This document shows, in pieces, positions 1 to 9,344 of a stretch of DNA of 39,737 nt. The notes under the pieces are model-generated. The model saw nothing but the letters and a program-made list of their open reading frames with translations, was not told the origin of the DNA and did not search any database. The stretch is taken from positions 1 through 39,737 of the forward strand of contig JAGCUO010000119.1 of assembly GCA_017962825.1 (NCBI GenBank), read 5' to 3'. The stretch is from Lachnospiraceae bacterium (lineage in GTDB: Bacteria > Bacillota > Clostridia > Lachnospirales > Lachnospiraceae). A program made the translations under genes and the position numbers. Numbering within the stretch: the first letter of the stretch is position 1; every line of letters starts with the position of its first letter.

Positions 1-31
1 CGCCTCGTTATGACCGCTTCGATACCTCTCC
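1..31 (-). tRNA. tRNA-Ser, 5' part only (cut by window edge)
   Basis: On the minus strand the sequence from position 31 down reads GGAGAGG (acceptor strand), then TA, then a D arm with stem TCG/CGA and a loop holding GG, then the start of the anticodon stem. This matches the 5' half of clostridial serine tRNAs. The anticodon and long variable arm lie outside the window, so the isoacceptor cannot be named. A good promoter sits about 50 bases upstream. Leucine tRNA is the main alternative because it is also class II, but the D arm looks like serine. Confidence 0.8.
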
Positions 32-85
32 AGGCGGCTGATTCAGCACAAAAAAAAGAAAAGCGCCAGCACAGCGGCAACGTTT

Positions 86-114
86 ATATTATCAAACACG
101 CCGCTTATAGTCAA
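86..114 (-). promoter_or_regulatory. Promoter of the tRNA-Ser
   Basis: On the minus strand a -35 box TTGACT (109-114) and a -10 box TAATAT (86-91) are separated by exactly 17 bases. The start of transcription would be near position 79, giving a leader of about 48 bases before the tRNA. The boxes lie just after the stop codon of the AI-2E-family gene, so the tRNA has its own promoter and may also receive readthrough from the operon. Confidence 0.75.
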
Positions 115-136
115 CAGAAATTTTGAATTTTTTTTA

Positions 137-1291
137 CTAATTTTCTTCGGAATCGTTTGCTTCGATTTTTGCCTTTCTTTTAAGGAGAAGAGGCATGATG
201 AGTTCGTCATAAACGAACGAGAAAATTGCAGCAAAAGGAATAGCCAAAACGATGCCCGCAGGACCGAAAAGCTTTCCTCCCACTACGATTGATATAAGAA
301 TAAAAGCATCCGGCACTCCGAGTGATCCGCCGAAGATCTTGGGTTTGATCAGGTATCCGTCGACCAACTGTATTACCAAAGTAAAGATCAGGAAAATAAG
401 AGCATACATAGGCTCTACCAGCACAAGGATAAATGAACCAATTATTGCACCTATAAAAGGTCCGAAGGTAGGAAGAAGATTCGTCACACCTACTATTACC
501 GATATAAGGGGTTTATAGGGAAGGTTGAACGCAAACATAAGTACTGCATTGACCACACCCACGATAAAACCGTCAAGAACATCGAATCCGATATATCTGA
601 TAAGAATCTCATGGCACTTCTTCCAGAAGGCAGTATGAGTGGAATATGCCTTATCAGTAAGCAAAGCATGGCGAAGTCTTCTGAAACCGGTCTTAAAGCC
701 TTCTTTTCCTGTCAGGAAATATATTGCCAGGATAAAGCCGACAACCAGATTAAACAGGCTGCTTCCCACGCTTACGGAGGTGCTGAGAACTTTACCAAGG
801 TTATTGGGAATCGTCTCGAAAAGACCATACAGAGAATCCTCAAGTGTCTTTTCGAGATTACTAACGTCTATACCGAATTTAGAAAGATTACCTGCAATCT
901 TATCAAAATACTTGGAAATATTTTCCAGGTATGAAGGTGCACTGGAAAACAGTAAAGTAACACTGTCCACAAGCGAAGGAACAAGCGCGACAAACAAAAG
1001 TGAAATAGCTAATATAACGATAAGAACCGTTGTTATGACAGCAATAGAATGCCTGGTCTTTTCCTTTTTGATCCTGTGGTACAAAGTCCTTTCAAAAAAG
1101 TTAGAAAGAGGGTTCATGAGGTAAGCCATTATTATTCCGCATATTACGGGTGATACCACACTCTTAAACGCAGCAAAGAAATTGCCTATGCCCTCAAAGT
1201 GCGTGAGCATGACGTACAGGATCACCGCAAAGCCTGCGGCAAAAGTATTAGCAAACCATTTCTTTTCCAGCAATTCTTTAAGCTTCTTCAT
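137..1291 (-). CDS. AI-2E family transporter (YdgG/PerM-like membrane protein)
   Basis: A 384-residue polytopic membrane protein. A cytoplasmic start (KKLKELLEKKW) is followed by two hydrophobic segments near residues 15-60, a charged linker, a long amphipathic region around 110-170, and a cluster of membrane segments after about residue 175. The conserved family stretch GVTNLLPTFGPFIGAIIG is present near residue 270. Members of this family export autoinducer-2 or act as ion antiporters, and the substrate cannot be read from sequence. It is the last gene of the long minus-strand operon, 26 bases after tex. No terminator hairpin is visible after its stop, and the tRNA-Ser promoter follows almost at once. 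Confidence 0.88.
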   Translation of the reverse strand: MKKLKELLEKKWFANTFAAGFAVILYVMLTHFEGIGNFFAAFKSVVSPVICGIIMAYLMNPLSNFFERTLYHRIKKEKTRHSIAVITTVLIVILAISLLFVALVPSLVDSVTLLFSSAPSYLENISKYFDKIAGNLSKFGIDVSNLEKTLEDSLYGLFETIPNNLGKVLSTSVSVGSSLFNLVVGFILAIYFLTGKEGFKTGFRRLRHALLTDKAYSTHTAFWKKCHEILIRYIGFDVLDGFIVGVVNAVLMFAFNLPYKPLISVIVGVTNLLPTFGPFIGAIIGSFILVLVEPMYALIFLIFTLVIQLVDGYLIKPKIFGGSLGVPDAFILISIVVGGKLFGPAGIVLAIPFAAIFSFVYDELIMPLLLKRKAKIEANDSEEN

Positions 1292-1317
1292 AAACGCCTC
1301 TGTCTCTTAAACTATGA

Positions 1318-3720
1318 TCATCTCTTCTTCTGATGAGCGAGTATGTATCCTATTGTTCCGGGTGCAAACTCCTCGCGTGCACCGCCCTGCTTTCCTGCGG
1401 GCTTGCCGGATCTGTTGTTTCTGTTATCTCTTCTGTCGTTATTTCTTCTGTCATTATCCCTTCTGACATTTTCTTTCTTGGGCTCATTTGAGCTGCCTGA
1501 TGCTCCGGGAACCTTTCCTGCGGGAGCATCGTCTCCATCAAGCCTCATGGAAAGAGATATTCTCTGCTTGGCAACGTCAACGTCCACAACGCGCACTTCA
1601 ACTATATCTCCTACAGATACGACTTCAAGGGGATGCTTGATGAATCTGTCGGTCATTCTGGAGATATGTACCAGTCCATCCTGATGAACTCCGATATCAA
1701 CAAACGCACCGAAGTCGATAACGTTTCTGACGGTTCCTTTGAGGATCATTCCGGGCTTGAGATCCTTGATATCAAGGACATCGCTTCTGAGCACGGGCTT
1801 GGGCATATCCTCTCTGGGATCGCGTCCGGGCTTCTCAAGCTCATGGAAAATATCTGTAAGGGTGATCTCACCTATTCCGAGTTCCTCGGAAAGTTTGATC
1901 TTATCTGCGGTCATTTCAAATTCTTTGATAGCCTTCTCATCTCTTATCTCACATCCCATCTTATCGAGAAGCTTCTTAGCAGCCGTATAGCTTTCGGGAT
2001 GTACCGATGTCTGATCGAGAGGTTCCTTTCCGCCGCTTATGCGAAGGAAACCGGCGCACTGCTCAAAGGCCTTGGGTCCCAGCTTGGGAACTTTTTTGAG
2101 CTGCGCTCTTGATTCGAATCTTCCGTTTTCTTCCCTGTATGTAACGATGTTTTTGGCAAGAGTTGCGGATACACCGGATACATATTTAAGAAGTGCTGCG
2201 GATGCCGTATTAAGGTCAACTCCTACGCTGTTAACGGCATCCTCAACGACACCGCCGAGAGTTTCGGAAAGTTTCTTCTGATCGCAGTCATGCTGATACT
2301 GTCCCACACCGATGGACTGGGGATCGATCTTAACAAGTTCGGAAAGAGGATCATGAACTCTTCTTGCAATGGAAGTTGCACTTCTCTGTCCCACATCAAA
2401 ATTGGGGAACTCCTCGGTTGCAAGTGCACTTGCGGAATATACTGAAGCTCCCGCTTCATTTGTAATAACATACTGAACATGCGCTTCGGGAACTTCGCTA
2501 ATGATCTCCGCGATAATGGCCTCTGATTCTCTGGATGCGGTTCCGTTTCCGACAGATATCAGGTTAATGCCATACTTTTTAATAAGCGCTTTTACTATTT
2601 TCTTGGATTCCTCTACCTTGTTCTGAGGCTCTGTAGGATATATGACAACAGTGTCAAGAACTTTTCCGGTAGGATCTACAACGGAAAGTTTGCATCCGGT
2701 TCTGAATGCAGGGTCCCATCCAAGCACGGTGCATCCCGCGATAGGAGGCTGCATAAGAAGCTGCTTTAAGTTCTTGCCGAATACGTCGATAGCTCCATCT
2801 TCCGCTCTGGATGTAAGATCACTTCTGATGTCTCTTTCGACCGCAGGTGCAATGAGTCTGTCATATGCATCCTTAACGGTATCTTTAAGGAATGGTGTGG
2901 TGAACTCGTTATCTGCGGTGATGAACTTCTTCTCGAGATAACCGATACAGTTTTCTTCGGGAGCCTTAACCGAAACGGTAAGGATCTTTTCAGCTTCTCC
3001 TCTGTTAAGAGCAAGAACTCTGTGTCCGGCAACCTTCTTAACAGGCTCGTTGTAATCGTAGTAATTGGTGTATACGGATTCTGCCTGAGGATCCTTGGCG
3101 CTTGATACGATAAGACCCTCATTAACGGTAAGCTCTCTGATAAAGCTTCTTACATCAGCATCATCGGAAATTCTCTCCGCAATGATATCGCATGCTCCCG
3201 CAATGGCCGCAGCAACATCTTTGACTTCTTTTTCTGCCGCTTTGACAGCCGCTTCCTTGGTATCATTCTCAGGCTTTATGACACCGGTGACATATTTTGC
3301 AGCTTCATCTTCAACAGGTGAGGTTGCATTCTGTGCCTGGATATAATCCGCAAGAGGTTCAAGGCCTCTTGCTTTAGCCGCAAGTGCCCTGGTCTTTTTC
3401 TTCTGCTTGTAAGGTCTGTAGAGATCCTCGAGGGTAACGAGTTTTTCGGCAGCCTCTATCTTAGCTCTGAGTTCATCGGTAAGCTTGCCCTGCTCGTCGA
3501 TCGAAGCGATGTATGACGCTTTCTTCTCTTCGAGATTTCTGAGATAAACAAGTCTCTCGTGAAGAGATCTGAGCTGCTCATCGTTAAGTGAGCCCGTAAC
3601 TTCCTTTCTGTATCGTGCAATGAAGGGGATGGTGTTTCCTTCATCGATAAGTCCGACTGCGGCATCGACCTGTGTCTTCTTTATTCCGAGTTCTTCCGCG
3701 ATCTTAAGAGATATGTCCAA
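1318..3720 (-). CDS. tex: Tex-family S1 RNA-binding protein
   Basis: An 800-residue protein that matches Tex/YhgF along its full length: N-terminal helical region, a YqgF-like RNase H-fold domain in the middle, helix-hairpin-helix repeats (LNTASAALLKYVSGV, then KVPKLGPKAFEQCAG), and one S1 domain at about 657-727. Tex binds nucleic acid and is linked to transcription fidelity and stress tolerance. The last 70 residues are low-complexity and basic, with repeated RRDN/RRNN units, which is longer and more disordered than in many homologues. The start codon is TTG, set by GGAGG at 3727-3731 with a 6-base gap. The gene overlaps the end of ispD by 17 bases, which suggests translational coupling. 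Confidence 0.95.
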   Translation of the reverse strand: MDISLKIAEELGIKKTQVDAAVGLIDEGNTIPFIARYRKEVTGSLNDEQLRSLHERLVYLRNLEEKKASYIASIDEQGKLTDELRAKIEAAEKLVTLEDLYRPYKQKKKTRALAAKARGLEPLADYIQAQNATSPVEDEAAKYVTGVIKPENDTKEAAVKAAEKEVKDVAAAIAGACDIIAERISDDADVRSFIRELTVNEGLIVSSAKDPQAESVYTNYYDYNEPVKKVAGHRVLALNRGEAEKILTVSVKAPEENCIGYLEKKFITADNEFTTPFLKDTVKDAYDRLIAPAVERDIRSDLTSRAEDGAIDVFGKNLKQLLMQPPIAGCTVLGWDPAFRTGCKLSVVDPTGKVLDTVVIYPTEPQNKVEESKKIVKALIKKYGINLISVGNGTASRESEAIIAEIISEVPEAHVQYVITNEAGASVYSASALATEEFPNFDVGQRSATSIARRVHDPLSELVKIDPQSIGVGQYQHDCDQKKLSETLGGVVEDAVNSVGVDLNTASAALLKYVSGVSATLAKNIVTYREENGRFESRAQLKKVPKLGPKAFEQCAGFLRISGGKEPLDQTSVHPESYTAAKKLLDKMGCEIRDEKAIKEFEMTADKIKLSEELGIGEITLTDIFHELEKPGRDPREDMPKPVLRSDVLDIKDLKPGMILKGTVRNVIDFGAFVDIGVHQDGLVHISRMTDRFIKHPLEVVSVGDIVEVRVVDVDVAKQRISLSMRLDGDDAPAGKVPGASGSSNEPKKENVRRDNDRRNNDRRDNRNNRSGKPAGKQGGAREEFAPGTIGYILAHQKKR

Positions 3721-4471
3721 TTTTTGCCTCCAATATTTTCTCCGCTAATTTAATATCTTCCGGAGTAGTAATCTTGATATTATCGTAACTTCCCATGACA
3801 AGTTTTATTTTGGTTCCCAGATACATATTTACCATCTGTGCATCATCGGTTATCTCGGGAAGTTTGATATCCTTGTTTTGTTTGCTGTCTTCATATGCTT
3901 TCTTTGCGAGCAGGCACGCTTTGTATATAACATCCGTGGTAAAACACTGCGGAGTCTGCATCAGCCATACGTTTCTTCTCGGCGGTTCTTCCGTTACGAT
4001 GCCGTTTTCATCCGCTAGTTTAACGGTATCCTTGGTGGGAACCGCTGCAACGCATCCCTGATCTTCGCTTACATTATCAAGACATCTTTTTATGATCTCA
4101 TCATCCACAAAAGGTCTTGCTCCGTCATGGATGAGTATGACTTCAGGTTTTCCTTCGAATGCTTCGCATCCGTTCTTCTCACATACAGCGAGCACTCCGT
4201 TTACCACGGACAGATATCTTTCCTCGCCGCCCGTAACTATGTGGCTTACTTTATCGAAGTCTCCGCGGTCTACGATATCTCTTATGGTACCGATATCTTC
4301 GGCACCCGATACCAGAATGCATTCATCTATGAGATCCGATTTTTGTATTGTACTCAGGCTGCGGCTTATTAGAGGCTCTCCTCCGATGTGAAGGAACTGT
4401 TTGGGAATATCGCTTCCCATCCTCTTGCCTCTTCCGCCGGCCAGAAGTATAAGTGCGTTCTTTTTTCTCAT
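3704..4471 (-). CDS. ispD: 2-C-methyl-D-erythritol 4-phosphate cytidylyltransferase
   Basis: IspD joins CTP and MEP to give CDP-ME in the non-mevalonate isoprenoid pathway. The 255-residue protein shows the nucleotide-binding loop [10 protein letters not shown] at residues 10-19, followed by PKQFL, the conserved DGARPF near residue 116 and TPQCF near residue 173. Length is close to the usual 230-250. Its ATG overlaps the tsaD stop codon (ATGA), and its own end overlaps tex. The ribosome binding site is weak, so translation probably depends on tsaD. TarI-like cytidylyltransferases of teichoic acid synthesis are related, but the context gives no support for that role. Confidence 0.92.
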   Translation of the reverse strand: MRKKNALILLAGGRGKRMGSDIPKQFLHIGGEPLISRSLSTIQKSDLIDECILVSGAEDIGTIRDIVDRGDFDKVSHIVTGGEERYLSVVNGVLAVCEKNGCEAFEGKPEVILIHDGARPFVDDEIIKRCLDNVSEDQGCVAAVPTKDTVKLADENGIVTEEPPRRNVWLMQTPQCFTTDVIYKACLLAKKAYEDSKQNKDIKLPEITDDAQMVNMYLGTKIKLVMGSYDNIKITTPEDIKLAEKILEAKIGHIS

Positions 4472-5532
4472 ATTTTAAAAACGCCCTTCCTGTCGCCTAT
4501 GGAAAGATTCGGAACTGCATTAAGATCAAGTCCGCTTCTGTATCCCAGCAGGTATTCATAGGAACCCGCAACTCCTATCATCGCCCCGTTATCGGTACAG
4601 TATACCGGCTGAGGTCTCATGAATTCTATACCCGCCGCCGCACATTCTTTTTCAAATGCTTCGCGGAGTGAAGTGTTTGATGCAACGCCGCCGGCGATGG
4701 CAAACTTCTTAACTCCCCTGTCTTTGGCCGCCTGCATGCTGTGGCCTACGAGAGTATCAACAACCGCTTTCTGAAACGAAGCTGCGACATTTGCGGAATT
4801 AATTGTCTCGCCCTTCATATTGCACGAATTGAGATAATTCAAAACCGCTGACTTAAGGCCGCTGAAGGAGAAGTCATATTCATTCTCGCGAACCTTCGCC
4901 CTGGGAAAATCTATGGAATCGGGATCGCCGTTTCTTGCTTCTTTATCGATCTTAGGTCCGCCGGGATAACCGAGGCCGATGGCTCTTGCAACCTTGTCAA
5001 AAGCCTCACCCGCAGCATCATCGCGCGTTCTTGCTATGATCTCATATTCTCCGTATCCTGTTACATTGACAAGGTGTGAGTGTCCGCCCGATGCAACAAG
5101 GCACATAAACGGCGGCTCCAGGGACGGATTATCGATGAAATTGGCGCAGATATGACCTTCGATATGGTTTACTCCCACTACCGGAATGCCTGCTGCCCAC
5201 CCGAGAGCTTTGGCATGTGCAACTCCTACCAGAAGTGCACCCACAAGTCCCGGGCCGTATGTGACTGCTATGGCGTCCATATCCTTAAGTTCTTTGCCCG
5301 CTTCGGACAGAGCTTTTTTGACAACCTGATTTATCTTCTCGATATGACCTCTGGATGCTATTTCGGGAACGACTCCCCCGTAGACGGTATGAAGATCTAT
5401 CTGGGAATAGATAACGTTGGAGAGAACTTCTCTGCAGCCTTTTATGACAGATGCCGCCGTTTCATCGCAGGATGATTCTATGCCGAGAACAAGCAGCTCT
5501 TTATTTTCCGTTAATTCATTACTCATAATCAT
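4468..5532 (-). CDS. tsaD: tRNA N6-adenosine threonylcarbamoyltransferase TsaD
   Basis: TsaD is the catalytic subunit that transfers threonylcarbamoyl to A37 of ANN-decoding tRNAs (t6A), working with TsaB and TsaE. The 354-residue protein has the ASKHA fold start [15 protein letters not shown], the metal-binding H-x-E-G-H at 123-127, and the family motifs [12 protein letters not shown] and FSFSGLK. TsaE and TsaB are encoded upstream in the same operon, while TsaC is not in the window. The chosen ATG overlaps the stop of the preceding gene (ATGA). The ATG two codons later is an alternative, and neither has a strong ribosome binding site. Confidence 0.96.
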   Translation of the reverse strand: MIMSNELTENKELLVLGIESSCDETAASVIKGCREVLSNVIYSQIDLHTVYGGVVPEIASRGHIEKINQVVKKALSEAGKELKDMDAIAVTYGPGLVGALLVGVAHAKALGWAAGIPVVGVNHIEGHICANFIDNPSLEPPFMCLVASGGHSHLVNVTGYGEYEIIARTRDDAAGEAFDKVARAIGLGYPGGPKIDKEARNGDPDSIDFPRAKVRENEYDFSFSGLKSAVLNYLNSCNMKGETINSANVAASFQKAVVDTLVGHSMQAAKDRGVKKFAIAGGVASNTSLREAFEKECAAAGIEFMRPQPVYCTDNGAMIGVAGSYEYLLGYRSGLDLNAVPNLSIGDRKGVFKI

Positions 5533-6146
5533 TTATCACCGGACTGATCCTGTGAAGGAGCGCCCTCACCGGTCAGATCCACGTTTTCATACAGATCCCA
5601 TCCGAATATCTTCCATCTCTTATCGTTGGGGTCTTTTCTAAGCAAATATATAAGGCGAAGCGTGCTGGACCGGTTGTTCTCGGTCACGTTGTATGTGCAC
5701 ATGAGCCTTGCAAAATGGAATCCGTCACGGTCATAATAATCGACATTGGTGGAATTGGCGACGGATGCATTGGTTATCTTCCTGTCGTTTGCTCTGTTTT
5801 CTTCGATATCCTGATGAAGTCTTACAAGATATGTTCCGGTTTCATTGATCGCCTGTAGATCGGGATCGAATAATTCCCTGGCTCTTACTCCGAGTGAATC
5901 GATCTCTTCATTTGTTACATCATCACGATAATAGCAAAGCATTATATCGTTGTAATACTTCATGACTTCCTTGGGAGTGGGTGGATAATCATTGGTAATA
6001 TCCCTGGAAAGAGCAAGCTCGACTGCCGTCATGGTGGCGTCTTTTTGAGCGCTCTTAGCCCTTCCGGCCAGATAGGAATAGTATCCTACAAGACCGAAAA
6101 CAAGGATGATTATTACAATTGTCACACGTATCTGTCCGGACTTCAT
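5529..6146 (-). CDS. Small anchored protein of unknown function (DUF6715-like)
   Basis: A 205-residue protein with one N-terminal membrane segment (about residues 8-27, ending with [12 protein letters not shown]) and a soluble extracytoplasmic part. The soluble part is helical at first and then probably a beta-rich NTF2-like fold, ending [12 protein letters not shown] and a short acidic tail. From memory it resembles a family seen in Lachnospiraceae next to t6A genes, but the name is tentative and no activity is known. It sits between rnz and tsaD, 14 bases after rnz and overlapping tsaD by 4 bases, so it is co-translated with tRNA-modification genes even though it seems to face outside the membrane. 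Confidence 0.72.
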   Translation of the reverse strand: MKSGQIRVTIVIIILVFGLVGYYSYLAGRAKSAQKDATMTAVELALSRDITNDYPPTPKEVMKYYNDIMLCYYRDDVTNEEIDSLGVRARELFDPDLQAINETGTYLVRLHQDIEENRANDRKITNASVANSTNVDYYDRDGFHFARLMCTYNVTENNRSSTLRLIYLLRKDPNDKRWKIFGWDLYENVDLTGEGAPSQDQSGDK

Positions 6147-6160
6147 GGGATCCTTCCCGT

Positions 6161-7069
6161 TTACTCGTCAAAGTTCAGTTCCATGGTCTCACCGTCTTCG
6201 GGAATAAGAGTGTTTTCAAAGATCTTCTTAACACCCGAAGCATATCTGGATGCACGCCCAATGGATGGTGAAAAATGTGTAAGCCACAATTTATCTACAC
6301 CTGCATCTGCCGCAAGCTGTGCAGCTTCATACATGGTCATATGTTTCTTCTTAAGTGCTTTCTGCTCATCCTCGGGATCACCGTACATTCCCTCAAGTAT
6401 GCACAGATCGCTTCCTGCGGCATTTTCACTGATCACAGGAACAGGTCTCGTATCGGTACAATAGGTAAGCTTAATGCCTTTTCTGTCTGGTCCCATGACC
6501 ATCGAAGGAACATAGGTCATATCTCCGTCTTCGACAGTCTCACCGTTTTGCAGTCTGCTCCAGAACTTGAGCGGAATATCTGCAGCAAGCGCGGCATCTT
6601 TATCAAACTTTCCCGCTCTGTCTATCTCAAAAGTAAATCCGTAGCAGGTTACACTGTGATTTACTTTGAATGCTTTAAGTCTGTATCCGTGGGTTTCAAT
6701 GATATGCTCCGCACCGGAAAACTCATGCAGTCTTACTTCAAAGGGAAGCTCGGGTGCGATGACCCTGAGTCCCGAAACAACTCTCTCTAGTCCCTTGGGA
6801 CCGTATATATCTATTGCCTCTGTCCTGTCGGAATTGGCCATATCAAGAAGCAGTCCGGGAAGTCCGCTTATATGATCCGCATGATAATGTGTAAAGCAGA
6901 TCACATCGATCGGATTGGGACTCCAGCCACGTTCTCTCATAGCTATCTGTGTTCCTTCACCGCAATCGATGAGAAGCGAGCTGCCGTTATATCTGACCAT
7001 AAGAGAGGTCAGCCATCTGTATGGAAGCGGCATCATTCCGCCGGTGCCCAGAAGCGTTACATCAACCAT
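6161..7069 (-). CDS. rnz: Ribonuclease Z (tRNA 3' endonuclease)
   Basis: A 302-residue metallo-beta-lactamase-fold nuclease that removes the 3' trailer of tRNA precursors. The zinc motif H-Y-H-A-D-H lies at residues 61-66 after the CFT lead-in. Further ligands fit the conserved CTDTRP segment and the C-terminal LTHFSP. Length matches the short bacterial form. GGAG five bases before the ATG supports the start. It lies between rimI and the anchored protein in an operon that also carries t6A genes, so tRNA end-processing and base modification are made together. A non-tRNA metal hydrolase is possible but less likely, given the full set of RNase Z motifs. Confidence 0.9.
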   Translation of the reverse strand: MVDVTLLGTGGMMPLPYRWLTSLMVRYNGSSLLIDCGEGTQIAMRERGWSPNPIDVICFTHYHADHISGLPGLLLDMANSDRTEAIDIYGPKGLERVVSGLRVIAPELPFEVRLHEFSGAEHIIETHGYRLKAFKVNHSVTCYGFTFEIDRAGKFDKDAALAADIPLKFWSRLQNGETVEDGDMTYVPSMVMGPDRKGIKLTYCTDTRPVPVISENAAGSDLCILEGMYGDPEDEQKALKKKHMTMYEAAQLAADAGVDKLWLTHFSPSIGRASRYASGVKKIFENTLIPEDGETMELNFDE

Positions 7070-7081
7070 AAATTCTCCAAA

Positions 7082-7555
7082 TCAATTCTTACGGATCCAC
7101 ATGATGTTTGCATCCTCTTTGGGATCCTCGTAAAAACCGGGGCGTATGCCTTCACTTACAAACCCGGCATTTTCATAAACCTTTATCGCAGGCACATTGG
7201 ATACTCTTACCTCAAGAGTAAATTCCTCAACTCCCGCTTCTCTTCCTGCAGCTATCAGTTCCTTCATCAGCTTTTTGGCAATTCCCATATTTCTGAATTC
7301 GGGAAGAACCGCAACATTATCGATATCGCCTTCGCCGCTAATGATTCTCATTCCTGCGGTTCCCACGATCTTTCTTGCACCTTTATCGACAACTGCCTCC
7401 GCCACAAGATAAAGAGCATCGGACTCTTCCATGAGATGTCCGAATTCCCTTGCGGACCAGGGTCTCGAAAAACACTGCGTCTCGATATAAGCCAAAGGGC
7501 CGATATCACTTACACCCATTTTTCTGATCTTAAGTTCACTGATGTTTTGTGCCAT
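7082..7555 (-). CDS. rimI: Ribosomal protein S18-alanine N-acetyltransferase RimI
   Basis: A GNAT-fold acetyltransferase of 157 residues that in other bacteria acetylates the N-terminal alanine of ribosomal protein S18. The acetyl-CoA loop is seen in RNMGIAKKL, with the typical RimI stretches CFSRPWSAREF near the N-terminus and EVRVSNVPAIKVYENAGF near the C-terminus. The start is placed at the second in-frame ATG (7555): GGAGG stands 8 bases before it, whereas the first ATG at 7561 is only two bases from the same site. The location between tsaB and rnz is the usual tsaE-tsaB-rimI-tsaD neighbourhood. Confidence 0.9.
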   Translation of the reverse strand: MAQNISELKIRKMGVSDIGPLAYIETQCFSRPWSAREFGHLMEESDALYLVAEAVVDKGARKIVGTAGMRIISGEGDIDNVAVLPEFRNMGIAKKLMKELIAAGREAGVEEFTLEVRVSNVPAIKVYENAGFVSEGIRPGFYEDPKEDANIMWIRKN

Positions 7556-7594
7556 ATGCATCCCCTCCTCATCAGGACCACAATGATAGGTTCT

Positions 7595-8320
7595 TTATTT
7601 TCTCAGATCAAAATTCTTGGCGCCTTCTCTTTCCGCTTGGGATACTCTCAGATATGTGGGGGAGTGATCATCCGCATTTACGTAAGACCCTTCCGCGTAC
7701 ATCTTTGATCCCAGCACTGCAACCGAAGCTGCATTTTGTCTGTTCAAATGTGCAGGTGCGAATCCAAAAGGAACCGTCACGCTGCTTTCGAGAATCTGTT
7801 TATATGCATCCGCTCCGTCTCCGAGGAAAATGACTTCTTTTCCGAGAGAATTAATACGGCCTGTCATATCTTCAACAGCTACGGCTTCTCCCTCGATATG
7901 AGTCACAAGATCGCCGTTTTCGAATCCGTAAAGAGCGGTATAAACCTGATTTCTCCTGGCATCCATCATGGGGCATACATAAGCGCCTGCGCCCCAGAGA
8001 TTATATGCAAGTCCCGAAAGTGTAGGAACTTCAATAACGGGAGCATCTGCTGCCATAGCTATCGCCTTGGCGGTTGCAGAACCTATCCTGAGTCCGGTAA
8101 AAGAACCCGGCCCTGCGGATATGGCCACCGCATCAAAATCTCCGGCATTTGCCGATATCTCCCTGCAAATGGAATCTATCATCGGCAAAAGAGTCTGAGA
8201 ATGTGTTTTCTTATAATCGGTGGAACTTACCGCAAGTATGCATCCGCGTTCTCCGGGATCACCCTCCCAGATTGCGGCACTCGCAACAAGTCCCGACGAA
8301 TCTATCGCAAGTATCTTCAT
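7595..8320 (-). CDS. tsaB: t6A synthesis protein TsaB
   Basis: TsaB is the non-catalytic ASKHA-fold partner of TsaD, needed to assemble the t6A complex. The 241-residue sequence starts with MKILAIDSSGLVASAAI and carries the family signature AISAGPGSFTGLRIG near residue 67. The ATG overlaps the stop of tsaE by 4 bases, and the gene is followed after 39 bases by rimI. Divergence from TsaD is clear because the H-x-E-G-H metal site is absent. Confidence 0.94.
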   Translation of the reverse strand: MKILAIDSSGLVASAAIWEGDPGERGCILAVSSTDYKKTHSQTLLPMIDSICREISANAGDFDAVAISAGPGSFTGLRIGSATAKAIAMAADAPVIEVPTLSGLAYNLWGAGAYVCPMMDARRNQVYTALYGFENGDLVTHIEGEAVAVEDMTGRINSLGKEVIFLGDGADAYKQILESSVTVPFGFAPAHLNRQNAASVAVLGSKMYAEGSYVNADDHSPTYLRVSQAEREGAKNFDLRK

Positions 8321-8775
8321 ATATCCGTAACCGTTATCTTCCGATAATCAAATCCTTTTTCGTTGTCTCTTTCCACTTTTATCTCTGTGATATGCTCGGG
8401 AAGAAACTCTTCGATGTTGCCAGCCCATTCTATAAGGCACGCACCGTCTCCGTAAAAATAATCCGTATATCCTATCTCTTCCATTTCGGACGGATCTTCT
8501 ATCCTGTAAGCGTCATAATGATATAAGGGAATCCTTCCGCCTTCGTATATCTGCATGATGGTGAAAGTAGGACTTGTTACGTTCTCGGTTATTCCGAGTC
8601 CTTCGGCAAATCCCTTGGCAAAAACCGTTTTGCCCGCTCCCAGATCTCCATCGAGGGTATAGACGCTTCCCGGCTTTGCTTCCCTGCCGAACCTGACGCC
8701 AAGCTCGTGTGTATCATCCGCGGAAAAGCTTTCTATGATCCTGCATGAAGGATTTTCAATGGTTTCTTTTAACAT
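8317..8775 (-). CDS. tsaE: t6A synthesis ATPase TsaE
   Basis: A 152-residue P-loop ATPase that regulates the TsaB-TsaD complex. The Walker A motif GDLGAGKT is at residues 43-50, and the family segments TSPTFTIMQIYEG and LIEWAGNIEEFLP are present. It overlaps the preceding YcxB-like gene by 7 bases and tsaB by 4 bases, so the first three genes of this operon are translationally linked. Confidence 0.94.
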   Translation of the reverse strand: MLKETIENPSCRIIESFSADDTHELGVRFGREAKPGSVYTLDGDLGAGKTVFAKGFAEGLGITENVTSPTFTIMQIYEGGRIPLYHYDAYRIEDPSEMEEIGYTDYFYGDGACLIEWAGNIEEFLPEHITEIKVERDNEKGFDYRKITVTDI

Positions 8776-9245
8776 TTGATATTCACCTTATCCGGAGCCA
8801 TATTCCGGGATATGCACTGAATCACCAAAGGTATCTTGTCACCAAGCTGATTCCTGGGAAAGATCGTCGCTCCGGTACGGGAAGTAAATACCAGGATGCT
8901 TCTGGATGTGGACACTGCCTTTATGCAGTTCTCCCATTTGATGGTCTCTTCGCTCTCACCCTGTGATACGGTAAGCCCCTCATCGTCCAGACGGTAATGA
9001 AGGGGATTCTTAAAAGCAGGGCTCAGAGCCGCCACCTGTGCGCTTCTCATCAAAAGAGTTACGGGCAGATATATCACTACTATGGCACCGAGAACTGCCA
9101 GCGGGTAATTCGCGCTGTATATCCCCCACACTACGGCTGCAAAACCGATTATCTCGGCCAGGATATTGATGAATTTTCCGTAGGTGTATTTCAGGTTGTA
9201 ATCATACAGATCGGCCTTTCCGATCTTAACATCACATTCGATCAT
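8769..9245 (-). CDS. YcxB-like membrane protein, unknown function
   Basis: A 158-residue protein. Residues 1-25 are soluble, two hydrophobic segments follow at about 27-45 and 47-66, and the rest is a cytoplasmic beta-rich domain. This is the layout of YcxB-like proteins, including the typical LDDEGLTVSQGESEETIKWENC segment and a final IPL-containing stretch. Function is unknown. It is the first gene of the minus-strand t6A/rnz/tex operon, with AAAGGGA seven bases upstream of the ATG. Confidence 0.7.
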   Translation of the reverse strand: MIECDVKIGKADLYDYNLKYTYGKFINILAEIIGFAAVVWGIYSANYPLAVLGAIVVIYLPVTLLMRSAQVAALSPAFKNPLHYRLDDEGLTVSQGESEETIKWENCIKAVSTSRSILVFTSRTGATIFPRNQLGDKIPLVIQCISRNMAPDKVNIKC

Positions 9246-9344
9246 AATGTCCCTTTAAAAGCCCCAAAATAAGCGATTTTTAAACCGCCGGGCATAGTGG
9301 CGCAATATACACAAAATATCATCTTATTTTACCGTAAAAGCAGT

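Noticed and set aside
43-234. Minus-strand frame of 63 codons between the AI-2E gene and the tRNA
   Set aside because: It overlaps the 3' end of the transporter gene, covers the tRNA promoter and has no ribosome binding site.
6872-7708. Plus-strand open frame of 278 codons across rnz, rimI and tsaB
   Set aside because: It crosses three well-supported genes on the other strand and encodes nothing recognisable.
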